Positions 26,501 to 32,571 of a DNA stretch of 40,864 nucleotides are shown here, in pieces. Under the pieces are notes generated by a model. That model searched no databases. It saw only the letters and a program-made list of their open reading frames with translations, and was not told where the DNA came from. The position numbers and the translations under genes are program-made. The DNA is taken from the NCBI RefSeq assembly GCF_003236395.1, contig NZ_POUD01000055.1:1-40864 (forward strand). Reading direction: 5' to 3'. The stretch's first letter is position 1; each line of letters starts with the position of its first letter. Source of the stretch: Nonomuraea aridisoli. Its GTDB lineage: Bacteria > Actinomycetota > Actinomycetes > Streptosporangiales > Streptosporangiaceae.

Positions 26501-26708
26501 GCTGCGCCGGGGAGAGCACGAGCAGGCCGCCCGGTTGCTCGCGGCGAGCGACGGCGTGCGCGGGACGCAGGACCGTTCGCAGCCGGACTTCTCCCGGATC
26601 ACGGCGGAGACGCGGAATCACCTCGGCGAAGCCGCGTTCACCGAGGCGACCGGCGACGGACGACGGCGGGATTGGCGCGAGCTGGCCGAGACCACGCTCG
26701 CTTCGTGA
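23556..26708 (+). CDS. SARP/AfsR-like activator: wHTH-BTAD-NB-ARC-TPR
   Basis: A 1050-residue regulator. Residues about 1-95 form an OmpR-type winged helix ([27 protein letters not shown]...[10 protein letters not shown]); about 95-245 the bacterial transcriptional activation domain ([71 protein letters not shown]). The NTPase follows with Walker A GPGGSGKT at 287-294, Walker B LLVLDN around 368, then a winged-helix/AP-ATPase lid and helical TPR-like repeats to the end. This is the AfsR/'LAL-like SARP' layout, with ATP-driven oligomerisation gating DNA binding. Such proteins activate secondary metabolism or morphological genes; the upstream P450 with heptamer repeats is the obvious local target. 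The C-terminus is followed at once by a WD40 gene remnant. Confidence 0.93.
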   Translation: [1050 protein letters not shown]

Positions 26709-26818
26709 ACGTCGTAGTGCCCGGTCCCATCAGCAACGCACGCCGGATCGTGGTCTTGCCCGGTTGTGTGAGGGATGCCGATTTTGTGAAGGTTGATCTG
26801 CGGAGCTGGTGGGGGGTG

Positions 26819-27248
26819 CTGTGGGGCGGCCGGCTCACCCGGCGGCTCGGCGTCCTGACCCCGCCGGACGCGGCCGCCTCGCGCGGATACCCGGGAGTCA
26901 GCGCGCCGGCGTTCTCGCCCGACGGCCGCGTGCTCGCCGTCGCGAGAGGCAGGGAGTCGGTGCAGCTCTGGGACACCGTCGCCCACCGGCCGATCGGATC
27001 GGGCCTGCCGACGGCCGGCGACCACATCCTCGCGCTGGCCTTGAGCGCCGACGGGCCGCACCTTGTACGCCTCCGGCCGGCACGTGCCGCCGCAGACGTA
27101 CACGATCAGCCCGGAGCGCGCCGCCGCCCGCGTCTGTGACCGCGCCGGCGGCGGCCTGTCGCCCGAGGAGTGGGAGACCTACTTCCCGCACCACGACCAC
27201 CGGCCGACCTGCCCGCCGGTCACGGGTGTACGGCGCGGATCTCCGTGA
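26819..27248 (+). pseudogene. C-terminal remnant of a WD40-repeat protein, frameshifted
   Basis: In one frame 26819-27055 reads a WD40 repeat: APAFSPDGRVLAVARGRESVQLWDT then HILALALSADG. In the next frame 27063-27222 reads LYASGRHVPPQTYTISPERAAARVC and then GGGLSPEEWETYFPHHDHRPTC, the standard C-terminus of actinobacterial nSTAND/WD40 proteins. Deleting one C near 27056 (GGGCCGCACC to GGGCGCACC) restores a continuous SADGRTLYASG, so a single-base insertion explains the shift. The N-terminal ATPase and earlier repeats are missing. The 110 bases between the SARP stop and 26819 include an AT-richer stretch (about 26756-26810) of unknown origin. Confidence 0.8.
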
Positions 27249-27714
27249 CGGTGAACTCGTCGACGACGTGCCGGTTCTGCACCAGGAACCCGACGACGCC
27301 GGCCACCGCCTCCGCGGCCATCGCCGCTCGCACCTGGCCGCTCAGGAGGTAGACGAGCGGCGTGGAGGGCTGGGTGAGGGCGAGACCGCGGTCGTGGCGG
27401 TGGATGTCCTGCAGCGCCCTGATCGGGATCGGCCGCGCGGTGGTGAACCACGCCGCGACGTCCCACAACGGCAGGGACGGATCAGGATCGGCGGAGGCGT
27501 GGTAGCAGGCGACACAGCCCTGACCGGCGTGCTGGCCGTGCGGGCACGTCCACTGGGCGACGTCGGCCTGCCGGTGGTCGCGCGGGTTCAGGATCGCCGA
27601 CTCGACGACGCGGCGGCGCGGCGGTCGTGGCGAATCGGGCGGAAAGGGGAAGGAATCGGTGCTGATGATCAAACCCCTTCGCGCCGCGTCACATGCCTGA
27701 GCCCAGTCTCGCAC
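27220..27714 (-). CDS. Hypothetical protein with a CPHG-x6-CxxC motif
   Basis: A 164-residue open frame from GTG 27714 (TTG 27669 is an alternative; neither has a clear ribosome site). The middle carries WTCPHGQHAGQGCVACYH, four possible metal ligands of a small zinc finger (C, H/H, C, C), and the C-terminal half looks like a normal alpha/beta domain (PLVYLLSGQVRAAMAAEAVAGVVGFLVQNRHVV), ending in TVTEIRAVHP. I do not recognise the family. The 3' end overlaps the WD40 remnant by about 29 bases. It may be a real small gene or another relic of this decaying zone; codon use on this strand favours a real gene. Confidence 0.5.
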   Translation of the reverse strand: MRDWAQACDAARRGLIISTDSFPFPPDSPRPPRRRVVESAILNPRDHRQADVAQWTCPHGQHAGQGCVACYHASADPDPSLPLWDVAAWFTTARPIPIRALQDIHRHDRGLALTQPSTPLVYLLSGQVRAAMAAEAVAGVVGFLVQNRHVVDEFTVTEIRAVHP

Positions 27715-27758
27715 GCGCCGGCGCCGGTGGAGCGTTCCGCCGCCCTGCGTTCCCGGCC

Positions 27759-28460
27759 CTACCCGGCCAGCTGCGGGTACAGGGCCGTGAGGTCGCCGGA
27801 CAGGGCGGCCTTCACTTGCCGCGAGACGTCGTCGGCCAGGACCTCATGAGCGCCCTGCTCGATGCCGTCGAGCGCGAGCGCGGCGACGTCGTGGGCGTTC
27901 GCCTTGGGCGCGTCGACGTCCACGGTCATGTCGGTGTCGACGTAGCCGACGTGCAGCCCGGTGACGGTGATGCCACGCGGGTGCAGTCGCAGCCGCAGGG
28001 AGTTGGTCTGCGACCACAGGGCGGCCTTGGAGGCGCTGTAGGAGTTCCCGCTGGCCATCCAGGACAGCACGGAGTGCATGGTGAGGATGTGGCCGCCGCC
28101 GTTGCGCTCGATGATCGGCACGAAGGCGCGCGTGACGAGCAGCGGCCCGTAGAAGTTGATCTCGAACTCCTGCCGCACGTCGTCGGTCGTGGGGGCGAGG
28201 TAGTCGCCGCGGACCGCCGCGCCGGCGTTGTTGATCAGGATCGTCGTGTCCTGCGCCTGGGCGGCCGCCGCGGCCACGGAGGCGGCGTCGGTGGCCTCCA
28301 ACGCCACGGGGACGGCGTCGGGGTGCGTCACCGTGCGCGGGTCGCGAGCGGTCGCGTAGACCTTCGCGGCGCCGCGCTCGTAGAGCTGCTCCACCAGTGC
28401 TTTCCCGATGCCGCGGCTGCCGCCGGTGACGAACGCCACCGAGCCTTTGATGCTGGTCAT
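27759..28460 (-). CDS. Short-chain dehydrogenase under TetR control
   Basis: A 233-residue SDR. TGGSRGIG cofactor loop, NNAGAAV, Ser in MHSVLSW and catalytic YSASK; the C-terminal part (TGLHVGYVDTDMTVDVDAPKANAHDVA) matches SDRs often found beside TetR genes. The start at 28460 (MTSIKGSVAFVTG) is preferred over the longer frame, which reads through the operator. AAGGTG lies 6 bases upstream. It is divergent from the TetR gene at 28553, with two AAACCGATCGGTTT palindromes between them, so it is very probably repressed by that TetR. The substrate is unknown. Confidence 0.92.
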   Translation of the reverse strand: MTSIKGSVAFVTGGSRGIGKALVEQLYERGAAKVYATARDPRTVTHPDAVPVALEATDAASVAAAAAQAQDTTILINNAGAAVRGDYLAPTTDDVRQEFEINFYGPLLVTRAFVPIIERNGGGHILTMHSVLSWMASGNSYSASKAALWSQTNSLRLRLHPRGITVTGLHVGYVDTDMTVDVDAPKANAHDVAALALDGIEQGAHEVLADDVSRQVKAALSGDLTALYPQLAG

Positions 28461-28475
28461 GAGACACCTTCCGCT

Positions 28476-28519
28476 GTGGAAACCGATCGGTTTCCACCTC
28501 AGCGTAAACCGATCGGTTT
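28476..28519. promoter_or_regulatory. Double palindromic TetR operator
   Basis: A perfect 22-base palindrome occupies 28476-28497 (half-site GTGGAAACCGA). A second, 14-base palindrome AAACCGATCGGTTT occupies 28506-28519. The centres are 26 bases apart. Site 2 overlaps the -35 region of the TetR gene (-10 TAACCT at 28540-28545), and site 1 lies over the SDR promoter start, so one repressor can shut both directions. Confidence 0.88.
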
Positions 28520-28539
28520 CCACATGGCAAGTGGGGCGG

Positions 28540-28545
28540 TAACCT
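28540..28545 (+). promoter_or_regulatory. -10 element of the TetR gene, probably leaderless
   Basis: TAACCT ends 7 bases before ATG 28553 with no ribosome site in between, the same geometry as the TetR at 4429 and the XRE at 6230. Confidence 0.5.
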
Positions 28546-28552
28546 GGGGCAC

Positions 28553-29134
28553 ATGACGAATACGACGCAGGCGGCTCCGGCCTCGACCCGCGATCGCCTG
28601 CTCGACGCCGCGGCGGAGCTCTTCTACCGGGACGGCATCGGCGTGGGCGTCGAGGAGCTGTGCCGCGCGGCAGGGGTGTCCAAGCGCTCGATGTACCAGC
28701 TGTTCGGCAGCAAGGACGAGGTGGTCGCGGCGAGCCTGGAGCGCAGGGTGCCCGCCTCGGAGGCGGTCCTGCTGCCGCCCGCCGACGACGACCGGCCGCC
28801 GCGCGCCCGGATCCTGCACGTGTTCGAACGCCTGGAGGCGATGGCGGCCGCGGCGGACTACCGGGGGTGCCCGTTCGTGGCGGCGGCCGTCGAGGTCAAG
28901 TCGCCCGAGCACCCGGCGAGCCTCGTCGCCCGCCGGGCCAAGGACGCGCTGACCGCGTTCTTCCAGCGAGAGGCCGAACGCGGCGGTGCCCCGGACGCCG
29001 TCCTGCTGGCCCGGCAGCTGACCGTCGTGTTCGACGGCTGCAGCGCGCGCGCCGTCGTGCAGGCGCGGCCGCTCGACGGACTCGCCGTCACCACGGCCGC
29101 CGCCCTGCTCGACGGCGCCGGCATGCGTGCGTGA
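28553..29134 (+). CDS. TetR-family regulator
   Basis: A 193-residue repressor. The helix-turn-helix covers about 12-58 (TRDRLLDAAAELFYRDGIGVGVEELCRAAGVSKRSMYQLFGSKDE), with SKRSMYQLF..K as recognition helix. The C-terminal domain contains DYRGCPFVAAAVEV, the 'GCPF' segment of a subgroup that commonly sits beside SDR or oxidoreductase genes. It is divergent from the SDR at 27759 and shares two strong palindromes with it; negative autoregulation is likely. It is an intact gene with normal codon use inside an otherwise degraded stretch. Confidence 0.93.
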   Translation: MTNTTQAAPASTRDRLLDAAAELFYRDGIGVGVEELCRAAGVSKRSMYQLFGSKDEVVAASLERRVPASEAVLLPPADDDRPPRARILHVFERLEAMAAAADYRGCPFVAAAVEVKSPEHPASLVARRAKDALTAFFQREAERGGAPDAVLLARQLTVVFDGCSARAVVQARPLDGLAVTTAAALLDGAGMRA

Positions 29135-29155
29135 CCCGCGCTCGCGGCGCCCGCG

Positions 29156-29404
29156 TCAGGGCCTGACGAGGACCTTCAGCGCGTCACGCCGGTCCATGGC
29201 GCGGTAGGCGCCGGGAGTCTCGGCGAGATCCACGGTGGCTCGGAGTCCTCGGTCACCGGGGCCTTGACGAGCGTTCCGTCGGTCAGGGGGATGCGCACCG
29301 CCTCCGCCTGGCCGCCGCCGATCCCGCCGCCGATCCCGCCGCCGATCCCGCCGCTGGCCCAGAAACACGCAGGCGGTCTGCAGACCCTCCCGGCAGATTC
29401 CACC
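29156..29404 (-). pseudogene. Scrambled zinc alcohol dehydrogenase remnant
   Basis: Three pieces of one dehydrogenase are legible on the minus strand in alternating frames: GGICREGLQTACV (structural zinc loop) near 29404-29366; then, in another frame, GGGQAEAVRIPLTDGTLVKAP (about 29317-29255); then, back in the first frame, ATVDLAETPGAYRAMDRRDA and KVLVRP (ending at 29156), the C-terminus. Most of the enzyme, including the Rossmann domain, is gone, and at least two frameshifts are present. A 12-bp tandem repeat expansion sits exactly between pieces one and two. No functional product is expected. The remaining sequence 29405-29580 holds nothing I recognise. Confidence 0.7.
29315..29350. repeat. 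12-bp tandem repeat in the ADH remnant
   Basis: Three exact copies of CCGCCGATCCCG. In the dehydrogenase frame it reads as a GGIG repeat. Same period as the repeats at 19248, 21847 and 30104. Confidence 0.9.
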
Positions 29405-29580
29405 GGAGCACCGGTAGAGAGCACCGGCTGGTGGGCGCGGACGCCTTGAGCGCACCCAGCACGGCTGCCGGCGACGGGGGATCGGCGGGCCTTGGTACGT
29501 CGTGCCTCGACGGGGCGCGGAAGGTGGTACTGGCCAGACCTAGTCAGGGAAGGACCAGCCGGGGTCGCTCGCGCGCATGC

Positions 29581-29627
29581 CTTCCGGTGTTTCACAGGAG
29601 GGACGCCCGGAAGCCAGACACCGGAAG
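29581..29627 (+). promoter_or_regulatory. Leader hairpin with alternative pairing before the HisKA gene
   Basis: CTTCCGGTGT (29581-29590) is the exact complement of ACACCGGAAG (29618-29627). A second CCGGAAG (29607-29613) could pair with the same left arm instead. The outer right arm runs into the ribosome site AGAGGGA (29626-29632) ahead of GTG 29638. Two mutually exclusive stems next to a ribosome site could control translation. Confidence 0.45.
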
Positions 29628-29637
29628 AGGGATCGAC

Positions 29638-30096
29638 GTGAGCGCCATCAGCACCTCGGAGCCGCGACCGTGCACGTACCTGCTGCAGGCCATGGCCGGC
29701 GAGCTCGAACTGATCAACCGCTGCGACACCGGCGGGCGGATGAAGGAGAGACCGGATGCCGCGGCGACGCGGCTGGTCCGGGCGATCAACGCCGCGCTCG
29801 TCCGCAGCGAGGAGGCCGAGAAACGTGCCCGGTGCCTGCTGGAGGAGCAGTGCCGGCTCGGCGCGGACGCCGCGCACGCGCTGCGTACGCCCGTCGCCGC
29901 CCTGCGCGCGGAGCTGGAGGAGGCCGTGCTGAACCCGGCCCACGTCGACCTGGACGAGCTGCTGACCCGTACCCTCAGCGCCGTGGGGCGGCTCCAGGAG
30001 GTCATCGAGCAGCTGCAGCTGCTCGCCGGCCCGTCCGTCGCCGTACTGGAAGCGGGCGGGTACGGCGAGCGGCTCCGGCGGTTCGCGCCCAGGTGA
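29638..30096 (+). CDS. Orphan HisKA-domain protein (histidine kinase without ATPase domain)
   Basis: A 152-residue protein. Residues about 80-125 contain a clear histidine-kinase dimerisation/phosphoacceptor box, DAAHALRTPVAALRAELEEAV, followed by the second helix LDELLTRTLSAVGRLQEVIEQLQLLA. The N-terminal 75 residues are helical with no recognised sensor. The protein ends about 20 residues later, so the HATPase_c domain is absent. No response regulator is adjacent. GTG 29638 has AGAGGGA upstream. It may be a truncated kinase, or a stand-alone phosphoacceptor or kinase inhibitor. Tandem 12-bp repeats begin right after the stop. Confidence 0.7.
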   Translation: MSAISTSEPRPCTYLLQAMAGELELINRCDTGGRMKERPDAAATRLVRAINAALVRSEEAEKRARCLLEEQCRLGADAAHALRTPVAALRAELEEAVLNPAHVDLDELLTRTLSAVGRLQEVIEQLQLLAGPSVAVLEAGGYGERLRRFAPR

Positions 30097-30103
30097 GAAG
30101 GCC

Positions 30104-30162
30104 CAGGTGAAGGCAGAGTGAAGGCACAGGTGAAGGCACAGATGAAGGCCCGGGTGGGGCCC
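30104..30162. repeat. 12-bp tandem repeat between HisKA and XRE genes
   Basis: Units of the type CAGGTGAAGGCA at 30104-30115 and 30127-30138, an 11-bp variant between them (30116-30126), CAGATGAAGGCC (30139-30150) and a decayed last unit to 30162. It fills most of the 100-base gap between the two genes. Confidence 0.85.
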
Positions 30163-30196
30163 ATGGCCTCACCTGAGCACATGCGATACTGGCCGC

Positions 30197-31042
30197 ATGA
30201 GGCAGCCGGAGGAGCTGCGTGAGTTCCTGCGGTCCCGCAGGGCCAGAGTGACGCCCCGGGACGTGGGCCTCCCATGGCGCGCCGACGGCCGCCGGGTCGC
30301 GGGGCTGCGCCGCGAGGAGCTCGCCCTGGCGGCCGGGGTCAGCGTCGACTACTACACGCGGATGGAGCAGGGCCGCGTCGGCAACGTCTCCGACCAGGTG
30401 CTGGATGCGGTGGCCAGTGTCCTGCGGCTGACCTCCGAGGAACGGCGCCACCTGCGCGAGCTCGTCAACGGCCGGCGTGAGGCGCCGGCGCGGTCGCCGG
30501 GCCCCTCGCCGATCCGGCCGCGGGCCGCGCTGCGGGAGATGCTCGCGATGCTCGACCCCGTGCCCGCGCTGCTGATGACCGAGGTCCTGGACATCGTGGC
30601 GATCAACCGGATGGGCACCGTCCTCATGACCGACTTCACCGCCATGCCTCTCTCCGAGCGCAACGAGATCCGCTGGTTGTTCCTCGATCCCCACGCCCGC
30701 GAGGTCTTCGCCGACTGGGAGGAGACCGCGATCGAGACCACGGCCTGGCTCCGAGGCGCGCTGGGCCGGGCCGGCGCCAGCACCCGCCCGCGTGAGCTGG
30801 TCGAGGAGCTGACCGCCCGGTCCGCCGACTTCGTGCGGTTCTGGGCCGAGCATCGCGTGACGTACTGCACGTACGGGGTCAAGCGCTTCCACCACCCGGA
30901 GGTGGGCACGATGGCGCTCCACTGGGAGTCGTTCGCGCCCACCGCCGACCCCGACCTGTATCTCGTGATGTACACCGCTCCGACCGGCTCCCCGTCCGAG
31001 GAGAGACTCACGGCGCTGGCGGCGTCGGCCCTGACGCCATGA
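30197..31042 (+). CDS. XRE regulator with MmyB-like domain
   Basis: A 281-residue protein, third of its type here. The helix-turn-helix part carries VAGLRREELALAAGVSVDYYTRMEQGR; the ligand domain has AINRMGTVLMTDF, EIRWLFLDPHAREVFADWEETA, FVRFWAEHRVTYCTYGVKRFHHPEVGTMALHWESF. There is no ribosome site, but GATACT (30185-30190) ends 6 bases before ATG 30197, suggesting a leaderless mRNA. Unlike the other two copies it has no divergent SDR. Its neighbours are the HisKA gene upstream and the FAD oxidase converging 9 bases after its stop, so its target is unclear. Confidence 0.9.
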   Translation: MRQPEELREFLRSRRARVTPRDVGLPWRADGRRVAGLRREELALAAGVSVDYYTRMEQGRVGNVSDQVLDAVASVLRLTSEERRHLRELVNGRREAPARSPGPSPIRPRAALREMLAMLDPVPALLMTEVLDIVAINRMGTVLMTDFTAMPLSERNEIRWLFLDPHAREVFADWEETAIETTAWLRGALGRAGASTRPRELVEELTARSADFVRFWAEHRVTYCTYGVKRFHHPEVGTMALHWESFAPTADPDLYLVMYTAPTGSPSEERLTALAASALTP

Positions 31043-31051
31043 GCGGGCGGC

Positions 31052-32392
31052 CTACCGAGGCCGGATGTTGTGGTTGCCGGCGAACAGGTTGCCGGGGTCG
31101 TACTCCCGCTTGACCGCCGCCAGCCGCCGGTAGGTCGGCTCCGGATAGACGGCGGCGACGTCCTCCTCGGTGGCGGAGGACAGGAAGTTCGCGTACGCGC
31201 CGTCGACGTGAGGCGCGAGTCTGCGCCAGATCCCCTCCAGCGCGGGACCGGCGGCCTCCACGACCGGCGCCGGGCCCACGACGGTGGTCACCACCATCAA
31301 CTCCGCCCGGCGATACGCGTAGGCGGTGGCCTCCCCGGGAACCCGGGACACCGCGCCGCCGACGCTGCGGACGGAGATGGCCGGCGGCCGCCCCGACGTC
31401 CCCACGTCGGCGAGGACCCCGAGAGCCTCCGGCACCGACTCCTCCGCCACGAACGCGCTCCGGGCCAGGAACCGGATGCCGGGCGGCGGGACCATGCCGT
31501 CCACCAGCGTGTCCGCATAGGGCCTCAGCGCGACGTCGTCGTCGATCACCGTGCCGAGCCGCCGGATCGGGTCGATCGCCTTGGCCGCGAGCCCCGCGTC
31601 GTCGCCGTCGAAGGCCACGCAGATCTCGACCGGCGCTTCGGCCCCTCCGGCGAAGGGATTGGCGAGGTTCGCGAGGGAGGTGAGCTCTTCCGGGGCGGCA
31701 CGCAGGTGGTCAGCCCACCCCTGGAGCACGGTCGCCGCCTCCGCCGCCGGGAAGGTGATCCTGCCGTGGAAGACGTCCGTCGTCGGGTGCGCCGCGAAGT
31801 CGAAAGCGGTCACGATCCCGAAATTTCCACCGCCGCCGCGCAGCGCCCAGAACAGCTCCGGGTTCTCCTCCGCGCTCGCCCGCACGACCTGTCCGCCGGC
31901 CGTGACCAGCTCCGCGGCGACCACGTTGTCCAGGGCCAGGCCGTACTTCCTGACCTTCCAGCCGATGCCGCCGGTCAACGTCAGCCCGCCGACGCCGACG
32001 CTCCTGGTGTCGCCCGAGGAGATCGCCAGGCCGTGCGGGGCCAGGGCGTCCGCGACCTGGCCCCAGGTGGCGCCGCCGCCGATCCGCACGAGGTGACGCT
32101 CCGCGTCGATGATCTCCACGTCGGCGAGCTCGCGGAGGTCGATGACGACGCCGCCGTCGTTGGTGCCGAAGCCGGGAAAGGCGTGGCCGCCGCCGCGTAC
32201 GGACAGCGGCGACCCCGTGGCGGCGGCGAACCGGACGCCCGCCCGCACGTCCCCGACACTCCTGGGCCGCAGCACATAGGCCGGGCTGCCCGCGGCCAGC
32301 ACCGAGCGGCCGGCCGCCTCGTACTCCGCCGCGCCCGGTTCGATGATGTCGCCGCCGAAGTCGCGGCGAAGGGTCTCAAACGCTGAACTCAT
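31052..32392 (-). CDS. FAD-linked oxidase, berberine-bridge-enzyme type
   Basis: A 446-residue flavoprotein of the VAO/BBE superfamily oxidising an alcohol, amine or sugar with O2 or another acceptor. The FAD domain includes RGGGHAFPGFG, whose His is the usual covalent FAD attachment site. The second (Cys) attachment site of bicovalent enzymes is absent (GLALDN where GLxCDN is usual), so a single link is expected. The C-terminal BBE segment is YRRLAAVKREYDPGNLFAGNHNI. ATG 32392 follows AGAGGA. The promoter is an exact ECF41 motif, making it a direct target of the divergent sigma factor at 32572; oxidoreductases are the usual ECF41 partners. Confidence 0.92.
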   Translation of the reverse strand: MSSAFETLRRDFGGDIIEPGAAEYEAAGRSVLAAGSPAYVLRPRSVGDVRAGVRFAAATGSPLSVRGGGHAFPGFGTNDGGVVIDLRELADVEIIDAERHLVRIGGGATWGQVADALAPHGLAISSGDTRSVGVGGLTLTGGIGWKVRKYGLALDNVVAAELVTAGGQVVRASAEENPELFWALRGGGGNFGIVTAFDFAAHPTTDVFHGRITFPAAEAATVLQGWADHLRAAPEELTSLANLANPFAGGAEAPVEICVAFDGDDAGLAAKAIDPIRRLGTVIDDDVALRPYADTLVDGMVPPPGIRFLARSAFVAEESVPEALGVLADVGTSGRPPAISVRSVGGAVSRVPGEATAYAYRRAELMVVTTVVGPAPVVEAAGPALEGIWRRLAPHVDGAYANFLSSATEEDVAAVYPEPTYRRLAAVKREYDPGNLFAGNHNIRPR

Positions 32393-32430
32393 GACGTTCC
32401 TCTGTCGTGTGCTCCACTGAACGGACAGAA

Positions 32431-32457
32431 GACGCCGGCGCCCTGATCGTTGTGACA
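32431..32457 (-). promoter_or_regulatory. Exact ECF41 promoter of the FAD oxidase
   Basis: On the minus strand TGTCACA (32457-32451), 16 bases, then CGTC (32434-32431): a full match to the TGTCACA-N16-CGTC motif described for ECF41 sigma factors. The FAD oxidase start is 38 bases downstream of the -10. Confidence 0.85.
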
Positions 32458-32506
32458 GCGCCTTCGTGTGACGTGCGCCACAGGGGGCGCTCCGGCGGCG
32501 CACCGC

Positions 32507-32533
32507 CGTCACAAAACGGCGGAGCCCGGAGTC
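32507..32533 (+). promoter_or_regulatory. ECF41-like autoregulatory promoter
   Basis: CGTCACA (32507-32513), 16 bases, then AGTC (32530-32533): one mismatch in each box relative to TGTCACA-N16-CGTC. The sigma gene start is 38 bases downstream of the -10. Probably a weaker autoregulatory promoter. Confidence 0.55.
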
Positions 32534-32571
32534 AGATGGGTGACACATCGGAACGTGAAGAGGAGCCACCC

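Noticed and set aside
26709..26818. Insertion-sequence end between the SARP gene and the WD40 remnant
   Set aside because: The stretch is AT-richer and of foreign look, but I found no inverted-repeat pair, target duplication or transposase frame.
28461..28523. Upstream extension of the SDR start (MET-D-RF... leader)
   Set aside because: The extra codons are a translation of the palindromic operators; MTSIKGS at 28460 is the family-typical start.
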